The notes beneath the pieces were generated by a model, which was not told the origin of the DNA, did no database searches, and worked only from the letters and a program-made list of their open reading frames with translations. From the NCBI GenBank assembly GCA_014549065.1, contig JACDOX010000001.1, forward strand, positions 6,312,514 to 6,376,513: 64,000 nt of DNA, read 5' to 3'. Position 1 is the first letter of the stretch. Each line of letters opens with the position of its first letter. Below, piece by piece: positions 13,101 through 28,100 of the stretch. Origin of the DNA: Cardinalis cardinalis (Eukaryota; Chordata; Aves; Passeriformes; Cardinalidae). A program made the position numbers and the translations under genes.

Positions 13101-16100
13101 ATGGAGAATTATGTGTATCCAAGGCTTGACGAAACACTACAGTATTGCAGTTCACAGCTTCATTTCACTGAGTCATTTAATAAAAACAAGACTCCATGGT
13201 GAAGACTGACAGGAGTAGACCTATAGCCACCAGTATAACTGATACAGAGGGTTTAGAATTGCAGTATTTTCATTTTCTATCTTTAAATAGTTAGAGTGTT
13301 TTTTTTCAAATCTTAATGGTGAATTTCCTGAATTGAGCAGTTCAGATTTCTAATTTTTTTAAACTAAATCTATTCACACGCATACATACAGAAACAATAA
13401 CAATTTTATACAGTTTTTTTCCTAGTATATTTCCCAGGAGTAAGGGAGATATATAGACATTTAAATAGGTGACTTCTTCAGTCACCTTTAGTNATTTTCT
13501 TAGTTCCTTGAGGGATACTTGGTGTTATTCAAGCAACATAAAATCTTCATGTGTGTAGAAGCTGAAAAATCAGGAAAGTGCAAAGGAAATGCCGGCAAAG
13601 GAATACTGAAACTGCCTTTCTAGAACCTTACATCACTACATGTGGCCCAAAAGGGGTCGCATCTGTCTGAAACACAGAAGGTCAGAAATAAAGAACAAAT
13701 ACTTTTTGATCCACTGCACTTAAGACTAAAAGTAGAGCATCATGTCTTGGCTTGTGTGCTTCTCCAGCTATTTATCTTTAGAGGGAGAGCTAATCCTTTG
13801 GGAAAGCACCTTTAGCACTTCTCTCTTTCTGGTATGTTGGGTGATGATCATCACAGCTAGTCAAGCCCAACTGTATGTATAATTTTTCCTTTTCCATTTG
13901 AATGGATTTATGGATAAATGCTATTAAAATCTAAAGAATTTCAGACTAAAAGAAAAATCAGAACCATCCCAATTGGTCCAAGCACTACTATTTCCTGCAA
14001 AGAGCATGTGTGTATTCATGCATGCACACTACTGAAAGAAAGCAAGCAGTGATACTCCATTAATGTACAGATGGAAGTTTATATTGATTTCAGCAAAGAC
14101 CAGAACATAATGGTAACATGAATAACAGATAATAGCATCTGGCACTTTTAACATTTTTAAGCCCTGAAATCTTTGGAGAACTGACAGTTGAACTAACTGA
14201 CAGCTCTAGTTATTTCTCAGTGCTTTCCTTTTGGAGAGATTTTGAGCTTTTTCCAAATTCAGATTTTTTTTTTTTTAAGGGGGCATCTGGACAGGCTATT
14301 TTGCTGAGAGAGAGAGAGACAATATTTTCTGGAAATTACCACCAAAATTAAGCAACTGTTGTGCATATGAACCAGATAACAATGAATTAGAAATAGATAT
14401 AATCAGTCATTTTCTTTGCATAAGGATAACTGCCAGTCTTTGATTTTGAAAACAGAGCCTCTGGCCCTGTNATCACTGGATGTATCAAGGCTCCCTGGGA
14501 CACCAAAATCTCACAGCAGAGATCTGAGGCCAGATCTTCAATTAGGGACAAAATGCACAGTGTCAAAGCAGCAAGTACAAGGGGCACCAGTGCCTGAGTG
14601 CATTGGACCACTATGTCCTGTTGGGCAGTTTAGTTGTTCCTTGTTCTGGAAAGAGACAGGGAAACATCCAGACACCCATCCTAGCCTTGTGAAAGTCAGG
14701 CATGGACTAGGGCGGATGTGGAGGTGCTACTGTCTTGGCTCTTTTGCTGAGCTGTGATGGCAGCAGGGAGGAGGAGTGACATGACAGGTCCCCTGCCAAG
14801 TCTGTGGCTCCTCTTGATCCCAGCAGCAGGGCAGTCCTCTCAAAGCTGGATGTGCTTGCTCATCCTGCAGCATGAATGGGGAAGGGCCTGAGCCCTCAGC
14901 CTCCTGCTTCAGGTCAAATCCACTCCAAAACCCTGGGACACAGATTGTTCTGTCATTGGTGAGATAAAGACCATCACTGGCCCCAAAGAGGAGACTGCAA
15001 AGGGCTCAAGACAACCCAGCCTCCAAGAAATGCAGGCTTCTTCAACAACCTTTTACCCAGTGCTGATAGATTTTTTCCTCACGCAACTGAATTATCTTTA
15101 AATTCCAGGTGTTTTTTGAACTGAATGCCTTGATCCCCAGATCTCAATTATAAATAGCTTTAGCCCATCTATGCCTTCTTTAAGTGTCAGATTTGATATT
15201 TNGACAAAAGATAATTTCATTTTAATATAATGATCAAATTCTATTACTAGATATATAAAGCCAAACAAGGAGTAAGTAGTATAAAACCTTCCAACTAGGA
15301 CATCGTNTAGTTTGTTTCAGAAAGCTGTAAGATAGGCTTTTATCTAATCAGCCTTTTAAAGAGCTGGTGAACCCTTCCTGATTTAAGAAAAATGAAAGCA
15401 GTCCATCTCCTGAAAGTCAGGCTCATGAGAAAAAAAAATATTTAAATCAAACTTGCCAGCAAAGTAGAAGAGTAAGAGAGAAAGGTCATAGTAGACTATG
15501 CTGCCTGTTCTCCAGAGGGGATAGACAGACACNGAAGAGCAAAACAGAAACAAAACCAAAATTAAGACAATTATTGGTTTGGAAGTGACANTCTAGAAGA
15601 TTGATCACATAAGTTGCACATTATGTGAGAGATCTAAGAATCAGTGGCAGAAATTTATTGCAGTATGTAAAATAAAAAGTTTTCCAGTGAAAGAATATCA
15701 CAGGCAAGGTTTTAAGTATGAGTTTAAATGCTTAGATAGCAAGTTATCTAGAAGTCTAAACAGTTGGTATGGAAAAATTGTCTTTTGTTTCAGCATGAAA
15801 AAACTCTTGGTTTGATTTTATTTGTTGAGGTCATTTTTGTTTTGTTTTTTCTTTTCCCCCTGATGATTGCTAGTCCATTTGGCTGTTTGTGTTACAAGAC
15901 TGAGCCATTAGGAAAAAAATTTAAAAAGCAAACTCTAATGATGGTAACCTTTGTTTCCCTTACCTTAGAGACTTACAGACATTAGCAAGTAGGCTCTGAA
16001 AGCAAGATTTTCCAAAGTGAGTAGTGGGTTGGTTTTTTTTTATCCCATCCAAGAGACCATTAAAACCAGATCAGTGCTCACAAGCCTCTACCTGTGGAAA

Positions 16101-19100
16101 CTCATTCCCATTAAACTGCACTAGATGGTCCTAAAGACTATCGTGTGGTCTGTCATGCAAGGGAAAAAGTCACTCAGAAGTTGAAAAAATACCTCTTTTT
16201 CTTCTTCTTTCCTGCCATGGGTCTTGCTGTAGTTGATTGGTGTATCCCAGCCTTCCTGTTCACAAAGTGCCTGGTAGAAGGCTGCATTTACCAGGATGCT
16301 ACTTGCTTTGAAAGGAGAAGAGGAGGGAGTGGGAAGTGCTGTGCTGGAAGAAGTGAGAGGCATAACTTTGTCTTGGCTTCGATTCTTTTTCATGCTCAAA
16401 TCCAGCGTGCCATTTTCATCCACTTCTATCTCAGCTCCCTGACATGCAACAGGAAATAGAGACATGTTTAGATATGGACTTGGTAAGGCTGTAAAATAAC
16501 CATGTGGTGCTTTTAAAGGATAAATATAAATGCACGCTTTTATTTAAATTTATCTGAATCTAAACCCAGCTTTTCGATTTATGTCAGTTAATGTCCAACT
16601 CTTAGGCAGACTTAAGAGTAGCTTCAGTAATGGTATCCCTGCATCTCAGCTTAAACATAGTAAGTAGAATTTAAATAAGATGCCACTAAACCATAACCTA
16701 TACACCCTAAATCTAGTTTTATTTAAAAAAAGTTTAGCTTTAAATCTTCTTGATCTTTTCACTCTTACAGAGAACTATGACCCCAATTCACAGTTAAAAG
16801 CATTAATGCATTGTTTAGGTCATCAACAGCATTACTATTACATATCCTCCCTTCCCCCCACACCCTGGAAACATTACAACATTTGCATCATGGTGGGGGA
16901 GAAGGAGGGGGAAAGGAATACATCTAAAAGTAGCACAGTAGGAAAAATTTTCACTGGGTTTTCTACATCACTTGAAATAACCTACTGCCTTTATCATAAT
17001 TTGACTAGGCCACTAAGGCACAGGTCTGCACTGAGACCACTAGGCTGGGAGGTACAGGAGGATTTTGGGGAGGTTCTCCCTAATGGAGATATTCTGCCTG
17101 AGTTAACAAGCCTTTTGCTTCCTGGGGAGTACAGCAAAGAGCAGCCTCTAATTGCAGAGGTGGGTGTGCAGTTTGGGGAGAGACTCAACCTCTATTTCCA
17201 GTCTGGGAGAAGCTCTCCTGCTCACAGAAAGGGGCAAATGCTGCTTGGCTGTACAAGAACTAAGGAAGGAAATGTCATTGATCTGCCTTACACCATTTGA
17301 TCACAGAAAAAAAAGGATAAACTCTTCTTGCAATGATAAAAACTGCTGAAAGTGCAATTTACTAATTTAAGCAACAACAAATTTGCCCTCATGCTTAATA
17401 TGCTACACTGCATGTTGACATATCTTCTATATAGGGATGAATATAAGACTAGTCCTTGCTGTTGCCAACATTTGCTGAAGGCANCGAGGGAAAAAGATGA
17501 AGGCTTCTGGAGGACTACTTAGTAGTCTGGTTCAGTGTTTTCCTGAATAATGTGGAAAACATTCAAAGACTATGGANATAAATAGCCATGTCAGAGATCT
17601 ACAAATAGAATACTGTAATTAACACTGCTCATTGTCATCGCTACTATTTTTAATTTGAGTCACCACAAAGCTAGGATGACACTTGGATATTTGGGGTAGA
17701 TATGTTCTGTGCTGTGTAACTGTAGGAGACAGCTATATAAACCTAGATTTCCTACCTTGAGTAATATAATAGGAANCTCATGGTGTAAGTGAATCACCTA
17801 GATGTTGTGTTGCAATTTGAAAACANTCAGGTATTCCCAGGGGGCAAGTTTGTCTGTCTTTCTTAGACCTCTTCCTCAGAAAGACTTTGACAGGAGNAGC
17901 CCCTTTCTTCTTCTGACCATTAAATATAGCTGGGGCATGATGATTAGTCAACCATCCAATTGCTAAAGATAGGGCAGTCAAACCTNTCCTTGCCTGAGGA
18001 TCTGAAGAGTTGTGGTGAAACAGGGAGCTCTTCCCCTGTGCTGAAAGTATGACATGGCCACGCTGGCTGGACTGAGGGTGGAGCTTCCNTAATGCAGCCT
18101 GGCCTTCTACCACTGCCAGTGATGAATAATTTAAAGGTAAAATGTGACTGATTAAATCTTCTGAATCTGAAGGGAAATATTGGGTGGTAGATGACAATTT
18201 AAGGCCTGACAAACTCTCTTCACTCAGCCAGCATGGCTCCCTTTTGCATCCATGAGCCTGATGCAGATGCCCACCTAGACCGAAGCACTAGCAAGCCATN
18301 TGCTTGTCCCTGGTTCAGAAACTCAGGCACCTCTTATGTTTGCTTCTCCCACATAGCCAAGTTCACATTTTCAATCACACAGNTTAAAGAGAGAGATGTT
18401 TTATTATATTTATGGGAAGTAAATACACTTCTAATATGTTCATACTAAGACGCTTTTGTTATATCTTTCTGCCCCTTTTTAGTAAATAGTTTAATCTCCT
18501 GTGATAGTTTTAAGCCCTGAATTTGACAGTGCAGCTTATCCTGGATAATAACTTAGTAACCACAACATCTTATGCCATCTGTATAATATCAAATACATTT
18601 TCATACCAGCATTAATAAACCTTAGTTACAAAAATCCAAGATATTAACTATATCAGTGCCAAGCACACGCTCCAGGATCTGACAATACAGCTCTGCCATG
18701 ATCGCCCCAGTGTTTTTTGGCTTTGTAGTTGATATGTAACTGTAGCAATGAAACAGAGCTACAGTAATCAAGTTTAATGACCAATGTAAAGTAAAATGCT
18801 AAATATTGTAGTTGCTGACATTTTTCATAATAAAAAAACTTGGTTTAAGTCTGCACAACCAACATTCACATAAAATTCCAGACCTCTGTGACAGATGGCT
18901 TAGGAAAGGAAGCCATGTGACTGGGCTGCAGTAGTTTTATAGTGCAAAACCCATAAATAGTGCAGATTCTCTCTACTGACAAAATATCAACTACTCAGAA
19001 GGCAACAGCAACAGCAAGAAGGACCAAAAANAATCAAGGTTTCTTTCTTAATGCAACTTGACGTAGAATAATATCAGAAAATCATTCTCTCTGAGAAACA

Positions 19101-22100
19101 GATACCAATAGCCTCCACAAGGAGCTCTGACTGATAAGCAGAACATTTACTATCATGGATATTTAAAGCTTTCTCAACACTTGCCTGAAATTCATGTAGA
19201 AGTTGGGTTGTCCAACACATACCTAATTCCAATCAGGAAAGGCAGGGTTGTCTGTGAAGTAGCGTGCAGATGGGGTTTAAGTGAGCTCACAGATGCACAC
19301 AACAATTAAATAAAGTCATGGAAAAAATATCCCCCTTTGCCCATTGCAGAACTGATCACAGGTTCACAGCATGGCTTTTTACTCAGAATGGTATAAAAGA
19401 GCTATTGCTTTGGTGCCTTCCTAGCAAACTCCAAATGGCAGAGCAAAAAGAGGGAAGNCAGAGTTATTGCTCCAGTTTATATTCCTACTCTGATCCCACC
19501 CTCCTCTCAATATGTCTCCTTTGCTTGCTTTACCACATTTATTTTTACATCAATTTTTAAATGGAACTAAAAAGACAAAAATGGAAAATGGGNAAAAATG
19601 TTAGAGCAGTGCTCTGACATGCTGACAGAAAATGGCACTTACTATGCTTAGCTCAAGCTTGTAAAGGCTGTGTTCTCCTCACTGAAGGCAAGATCTTATT
19701 ACTGTTGACTCTAGAGTACATGTGTGAAAAGGCCTATATTTATCCATTTATCATGACATATTTAAAATACAGCTACTAAAACAATGTAAACTGTTCTGAT
19801 TATTCCTTAAAACTGTAAGCAAAATAAAGATGAAAATGTATCGTTTAGCTTCCTAAATTATGTTTGTTTTCAGCTGTGTAAATCTTTGAAGCCTGATTTT
19901 GATCTTACTAACATTTATATTTACACTGGTGTAAACCAGGAAAACATCCACTGAAACAATGAAGAAAAATCAATGAGCATAATATGATAGGATACACACA
20001 GTAATTAAATTCAGGTTACTTCTTACCTACTACCTCATAAGTGACAGTCTAATCCCCCCACCTCACGTTTTACAAGCAGCTGGTAAAAGGATTCCAGAAA
20101 AAAAAATTAAAGAAAAATGATGAGAACACATTTTCTTGATTCCAGTAGCTATTCAGTGAAAAGATAAGGTACAAACAGTAATTTATTAGCAAAAATGAAG
20201 ACTAATATAAATATTTAAACCAAAACAAAAAAAATGTCTCTATACTCCCCACCGGCTTTGTACAACAAAGTCAATCTTTTTTCAGCCTTATCTTATGACA
20301 TAAATATTAGGGAATATTTTCTAGTACTTAATTAGGTCCTGTCCTTAGAACTGAATTACAACAGCTAGGACAATAAAGNTAGCTTTTTTTGTCAAATTTC
20401 TCCTCCATTTTTTTTTTTATGCTTTTGGACCATCTGATCACTCACAACATTTAATACTCTCCAGTGTGTCTCCAGTAATGATTATAAGTTAAGCTTTATC
20501 TCAGCTGGATCAGAAAGAGTAAATTATTGTGTCTGCCTGTATCTTATTTCAAACCTGTGACATCAGGGACATTGTGCCATGACATATAAGAAAATTNATG
20601 TTTTCTTTGGTTGGTATCAGCCGTGGAACTTAATGCTAAGCAAGTCCAAAGGAACAACACGATCAGTGATTTTGTGTTCCCCCAGCAGTTCAGTCAGGTT
20701 TGGAAAGCTCAAAAGAGCTCTTAAGTTCTGGTATTGGGAGTGTGTCTGAATAATATTCTTAATACAAGTCATCCAAAATTGTACAGTCTTTCCTATTCCC
20801 AGCCCACAAAAACACATGCACCAGGTCCTCAATACTTCACACATAAATTTAAGCAACTGAGTACTTTTGCAGAAAATTAAAATATTAATTTGGGTCAAAA
20901 TTAGAAAACTTGTAACAGCCCAACAACATCTGAGACAAAAATGGATTCCCAATTTAAGCCCAGAGCAGTTCACAAATTAAAAAAAGCTGAGCCAAGAAGG
21001 TACTTAGAGAGCAATATGCACAGCAGTATTACAGGATGGTACCTAGTGATACTCTTGGATGATTTTTCATCCTGTATTTAGGCTTTAAGGTATTTGGAGT
21101 AAAGTACTGCCTGACAAACATGCTGAGTGCTAACTACAGTTTTTAAATAATTGATGCAATTTTCACTGTCATCTGTATCCAAGAATGGAGAGATGACACA
21201 ATTTTGTTCAAAAAATAGAATTTAAACTTTAATCATTTTTAGCAAGTGTGATTTTATTTTTGCATTTTTTGTTGTTGTTTTATTTAAAGGCATAGTGTGC
21301 ATATGCCATTTTGTCTAAACAGGTGGGAAAAACACCAAAACAGTCAACAAAATGTTTGGCAAGCAGTAGTGATGGGGATACAGATAAACTATTGCCTGCA
21401 GCTACCTCACTGAGACGTGTGTGGTGAGAGCTGTAAACAGGGGAGATCCCTGGAAGTTATGATGGTGTGGATTCTCACACAGAGCTAGAAACTGCAGGCT
21501 AAGCCTCCTAGAGGAACTGTTCTGCTGACTTCTATGGGAGCTGAATGAAGCTACATAAACTGCAAATCAAGTACAACCAGGAGACTGGCTTGGGATACTG
21601 ACTGCATGAGAATTGTCTGGCTGGGNTTATATTCAGGGGAAAGTCTTACTGCAGTCCCAGGCTGTATGGCTCAGACAGTGCAACATTAATGTGGTATTGA
21701 TTATTTTGAAAACGATATCATCAAAGTATCTGATGATCTTACTATTTTGTATACAACTGATGCATAATTCATAGATAAGGTTTAAGATTCATTTTACTGC
21801 TTATTTCAGAAAAATGCATTATTTCAATTGCTTATATTTTAAATTATTATCTTTAAACTTGGGATATTTGTCAGATCACCTTGAACATAAGGTCTCTTTG
21901 GAAGTTTTTCTCACTAGTGGTACTGTTAATGTGGAATGTGACTTTTCTATCCTTGCTACGCTTCTCTTTCTGTTCTGTTGTCTTGCACTCTCCCTTTTGA
22001 ACTGATATATAGAGAATGAGAAATACATATTTGAATATCCATTAAATTATTGAAATATGGAACTATGTTATGAAATACATTTACTTTTTCATTTAAATGT

Positions 22101-25100
22101 TATCTGTATATACAGGAAAGGGGTGAATATTCAGGGTAAACCATCTGACTTTCNAGGAGAGGGACAATGCTTTGGGGTCAAGAAATAAAATTTAAGAGGC
22201 AAAAAGAAAAAGATACTTGGGAACACATTTGTGCTAAAAAGCATTTTGTTGTTTTCCTCACTTGTTTAAGCACGGCAACATATGTATGCCTTGAGAAAAT
22301 ACAAGAAANTGCCACTTACTTGAAATGTTTGAACTTTAAGTTCTGCTTTTAAAACTTAGAAGCACAATATTTTTACATCTCTGACAATTGTGCTACTGGC
22401 AAAATATTTCCAGCAAGACTGAGAATTCCTCTGCAGTCTCACATATCCTTGTTCTACCACTACACAGCCTCCCATCTGTAAGGAACCAAGGACTGGATTG
22501 CTGCGAGGCTGCCCGATACTCAAACACCTTTACAAGTCAGGAGCTTTGATCTGCTAAAGTATGGACGATGCTAATCAGGTTTTCTTAGAAAAAGGAATAA
22601 AAGGATGTTTCAAGGGGCGGGGCTGAGACACTTGATACTGTGGGGCTCTGAACATAGCCACTCCACAAAGTTATTTTCAAATCTGTGGAATGTGTGTGCT
22701 GTCGAGTAGAAAAAGGAAATATTTAACTCTGTAGTAATGTGTTGCATTATTTCAGTTCAAATACAGATAAAGCCTGAATGGGTTTTTTTTTAATAATCTA
22801 AAAATTTATAAGATATTCTAGCAATTAATCTTTTTCATTTGTGGCCACCACCAGCCACAAAACAATTCAGAAATGCTGATAAATAGTATTTTATTGTTTA
22901 TATTTTAAAATTAAAACGTGCCTTCATTGAGGAGAGTCTGGCAACTTAATTCACAAATTTTTGGTTTTAATCCTGTATGATCCAGGTAATAAATATCCAA
23001 AACCAAATAAAAATGTGTTTGTGTACTTTTGGANGCCGAATCTGTTTGGGGCTTACTTGTCTGTATTTTGGCCAGAAGCTAATTCTGATTCTTCTGTCAG
23101 ATGTTTTGTAGCAGTATGCCCTCCAGAAAGTCTGGCAAAAGTGGAGGCAGGCAGAAAGCAAGGTAGGCAGGTGATTTTCTTTCAGGCTGGATTCCTGGCT
23201 GTGAAAAAGGAGTCAGCTATGTGCCCCAAGTGCCCCTCTGTGTCATTACTGTTATGTTCACTTCCATTCAATCCTTCCCCATGATTTGGCAACTGTGAAG
23301 CAGGTACATAGGAGAAAATCTTTGGGTTATGCCTGGTCCCTTTACTGCTCTTCTCTGGCAACAAAGGTCTATTGCTGAGGTCAGCCAAAGGCTGCTGCAG
23401 CAATTTAATCCAACCATTGGCATCAGTTTCCATTTCCCTACTAGAAGAAGTCTCTATTAAAGACTGATAGAAGGTTTTTTGCAGCAGATATCAAGGATGG
23501 ATCTGTCATTAGGAGAGGTTCTATGAGGAGCCTTTGNAACAGATAGTGAGTTACAGGGAATACTTGTGACCACTCTAAAAAGTTTACCCGGCGGCAGCTC
23601 CCAATGTTGATTTTAATGTCCAAAACTTCACACACAAGTAGAAATCAAAAGCAGCAAAGTAGGAGATACCACTCTGCAAAGGCACAAGGCTCAGAATACC
23701 TAACAAGGTGTTATGCTGNTGGCAAAATTAATGGTTCCACTCAAAAAATAATAGCTAACCTCCTAGCAGTGGTAAATAAACCCTCAACCAAAATGTAGAT
23801 CAACAGCTGTGAAAGACACACCTAGCTAGAATGAGCCTTGTGAGGCTCAGATAACAGAGGGATAAGGTGGAATGATACTGACTTGCAGAAAAACAGATCA
23901 TCTGTCTTTTGAAGAAGCACACCTGCTATGCTGTTTTTTGACAAATGCATCTCTTTTCACTCCCCAGTGACTTCTCCTTAAGTTCTTGTAATGACTCCCT
24001 CTTATCTACAAAGTTTCATTGCAGTGGAACATGTGTGACTTTAATGTAAATAATAAACAACAGTGCTCCCACACCACTGTCATCAGAAGAAAATCTTGTC
24101 TATTTTCATCAGCAGTATAATACTATGTAATGGCACAGAAAATAAGGCTCACAGCTCACACGGCACCATTTGTAAATCATAAAGATCTGTGAGGAAATGC
24201 AGAGCAGAAAACAAAACACGAAAGCCACACAAACATCCACAAAATTAGGCAGCTTTCCATTATGACAGACTTGCCCAAATTATCTATCTCCAAACGCAGT
24301 GGGCCTGATTCTCCACCCTTGCCAGCAGAAAGGGGAATGTTACCAAAGTCAGTTGTTAGTCCCCACTCTCCACCTTGCCAAACTGTTAGGGGCTCCAAAC
24401 ACAACAGACTCCATAGGTAGTTCTGTTCCATTGCTAGCAAAATATCTCCTTGATTAATCATATGATTTTTTTTTTTAAGTCAGTCTCCAAAATGATCACT
24501 AATGGCAGGTTTCAGAGGGAGAAAAATTCCCTCTTAAAACAGATCTTACTCATTATCCACCACAGATTGTTGTTGGATTTCAAATAACCTTTTTCTTTTT
24601 TCCTCCCAGAAAACTCCCCCCTTGTAATTAGGGCTCAATTATGAAAAGAATTAACAACATAATTCCTGCTATTTATTTAGTTTTATCAGAACTGGTCACT
24701 GCATTACTGATTTTTTTATTTTTTCTCTCTGCCTCTCTTCAAAAGAGCATGCAAACAGAAGCCTCCTTTTGGGGGATTTAATGCAGTCACTAACATGAAA
24801 GACAGTTTATTCGCACAGTTCAGTAGCTAGCACACCCTCCAGGTTCTTGGACTACCCTACCTTGGCAGACAGACTCTGTGGTTTGTTGGAGAGGATCTCT
24901 GCTGCTTCCCTGCAGCGGGTGGAAAGGTTCAGGATAGCAGCAGCTGCTGCTATGTGGGTGTCTTCACTACATTGACCGTAGCTATAAGAGTTGGCATGGC
25001 AAGGGCTCTGTGTGTGGGCGCTAGCACTAGGCAGTCGATTAGAAAATTTCACTGGATTTGAAAAATGCTTTGCTGTTGAAGAGAGATTTGATTAGCAATT

Positions 25101-28100
25101 GCATGTATGAAATTTTTCCCGTTAAATAGTTTCGCTTCTCAGACTACAATTTCATACATTAAAAAAAAATATATATTCAAAGATTACATTTAAAACAATT
25201 AATTTGCTATTGCCAGTAAAGGTTTACAGTAAAAATGGCTTCAGAAACACAGNAATTTAATTTTTTCTCGAGAAATACACATCTGTCAACAAACCTTCTG
25301 AGATTTTTTACTCATATTCTACTTATCCTTAACTCAGGCATTAAAAACAATAATGTCCAAGGAAAGACTGAGCAAGCATTAGTGTGGTATCCATCGTGAT
25401 TTGACCACCCCAATGGAAAAATGCAATTGTAAATGTACTCTTATAAATGCTTCCTCTTGGAGCTGTATTGTGAAAAAAAATAATCAACAGTGACTTGTCC
25501 AGTCTTAGCTAAAACAACACTGCTTACTCTACTTAGATGAATAAGTCTGTCACCTAAATAGCTTTGTTTATGTGACTAAGGAGAAAAAAAACGGGCTCTT
25601 GAATGAAGCAGAGAAATCAGATAAAAACATTACCTGTAAGGAACATTCTGTACTAAGTATTTTGTGGAAATATTTAGAAATTTAAGTCTATCCTTTAATA
25701 AATTAAAAAATAATTATTATACATTTGATTTTGGTTTACAGTTTTTTGTTGGCTATATTTAGAATAATACACAGATTTATTAGGCACAGGGAGGTCAGTT
25801 GAAAATTAAGTACTAACAGGTGAACAGAAAAGCACTTGCACAGACAAAAGTGGTGTGTGTGGTTCTTTGTTTTCTTCTTCGTCAGCAGCATTTACTCTAA
25901 AACAGTTAGAGAGAACTCTGCTCTCTCTTCTGGATTTTGGAGCTTGAGATGGCATAAACTATAGCAGGGAGAACNCAGCACCATGATTTCAGCTCTTAAG
26001 AGGCAATAATCACTTCTTTTGTCTGCAGCCCTCATAGTGTCCTACAAAGATTAACTAAGCAAAATCCAATTTCTCAGCCTACACCCAGATACATCAAGAA
26101 CATTTCTGCATATGGCCATCTGCTCGTTCCCTAAAGATCTGAGCCCCAAGGCTCTGGATCCCTTTGGATGTAGAGCTTTGGCTGAGTGCTTTTGAATGCT
26201 AAGGCATAGGAGGACTCATCTTCCCTCAAACTTGGGATGCTCTGAAAGAAATGCTGGTTTATGTGCTTTGACTGTAGCTGAATGCTATATTCCATTTCTC
26301 TAAGCACTAGAGGCATCTCAGCAGAGCAATACATGAAAGCCTCATGACTCAGTCCTCCTTTTCTCTAGTGAAAATTAAAAAGGATTTATCTACCCTGCTG
26401 CAAGCACAGCACTGTAGCACAAACCAGACAGTCTATATTTTTAACACTTACTACAATGAAATTTACATTGTGTTTAAAGACCAGAAAGTGCATTATTTCA
26501 TTACCTATCCTAAAAAAAACCCAAAAGCAAACCAACCAACCAACCAACATAAAAACCACCCAAGGCTTTAAAGGGTGTATGTTTTGTTAAGAAAAAAAAC
26601 CCNAAAAAACAAGTTTACAAATGCAGAATCCACAGAGGGCTAATGATGGGCTTTTGTCTGGCTGCGTATTTACATAGGACTCTGAACCCATCACTGCATC
26701 ATCAGCTTCTTATTGCCAACTTTTGTATACTTGAAGAGTTAAATCACTCCCCAGCTCTTCTACTTTCACCTTTCCATTAAAATAATAGCTGCACATTGCA
26801 ATCTTTGCAAGAACAACAGGCTGTAAACTTCAGCTCTGATATACTTCATACATAAATTGCATATATATGTATTTGCATTTGTATAAAAACATTTCAATCA
26901 TTTTTTTCCTTGAAATGAACCTGTGAAATAGACATACATCTGTGCAAAGAGACAGCTAATAGGGAATATTCAATTTTACAAACAAAATTGGAAAATCTGC
27001 CACCCAAGAAGCTGGCAATGCATATATTTGCTTTCATTTAAGCAAGCCTATTTTCCAGGTCAGATAAATATCTACTTTTCATTTGCAATTTTAAATAGAG
27101 TATTTGTATATATACACACAAAACCCAGATACCTACAAACATATATGTGTGTTTTTGTGTACTCAGACATGTACACAAATAAATATAAAAATATACAAAA
27201 TTTTATAAATATATAAAAGATATATAACATTTTATAGTATTAGATCCATATTATATTATAATTAACTTATATATAAATTTATTCATTAACAATTTTTTTT
27301 GCTTTTCTGTTCACCTCACTATGAATGTTTTTCTTTGTTGGAGTAAGTGGGACAAAATTTCTTTTCCTATTTTATTTTCCTTTTTGTCATTAACAAAAGA
27401 AAAGCCAATTAAAAAGTCTTTTTTCACATTGTTCTGGTTCTATTTTCTTCTGAACCCAGTCTTGGTGGAACGAAACATTTGTTTTCCATTTCCCTCATAG
27501 GAACAGAATTATTTGTTTAGTTAAACTAAAGAATATTTTATAATGGTCAATTCAACGGCAGAACCTTGCCAATATTTCCCATGCAGATTCTGAAGAGCGT
27601 CTGCAATAAACTCTCAGTGTTTGCACTGTGGCATCTCATTTTTACAGAGTAGTGCCTCAGAAAATCTGTAAATGATGCAAGAAGAGGAATCTTGATAACA
27701 ATTTGATGCATTGAATATGACTGCACTATGTGTATGATTTAGTACAGAAATATGAGGTACCAAACCGAATTTACCCCAGGCCTGGAATTAATGTAGCTGG
27801 GGCACATGCTCATCTAGGAGGAATAATACCTGTAAAGATTCACCTAAATGATGCCTGCAGTATCTTTAAAACTTAACTTTGATTTTTCTCTATAACTGTT
27901 GATTACACCTTGTGCAAACACATTCNATGGGACTTGTCTTCTATCCCATAATGATACCTCGATTTAATCAAGGAAGAAGGTAACAGGTAATACATAAAGC
28001 ATTCCTTTTTACTCNTCTTTTCCACTGATAACTGCTTTTAAAAGAAGCATCAAAAAAGTAAACTTTGTAGTGAAGATATTTAGTGTTTCAAAATTCTATA

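Larger units (their letters stand above)
16439..24860 (-). other. intron between coding exons 9 and 10 (8.4 kb)
   Basis: Contains an opposite-strand open frame of 206 codons (16680-17300) without recognised domains. It also holds old repeat fragments near 19890-19965, 21515-21560 and 24296-24325, and an isolated GC-box sequence at 22614-22623. No exon seen. Confidence 0.85.

Noticed and set aside
14416..14757. 113-codon open frame in a GC-richer stretch
   Set aside because: No recognised motif and open partly on both strands. More likely a degraded repeat or chance.
20617..20973. 118-codon minus-strand open frame
   Set aside because: No recognisable domain, AT-rich composition, no splice-compatible link to ST18 exons. 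About the length expected by chance in 64 kb.
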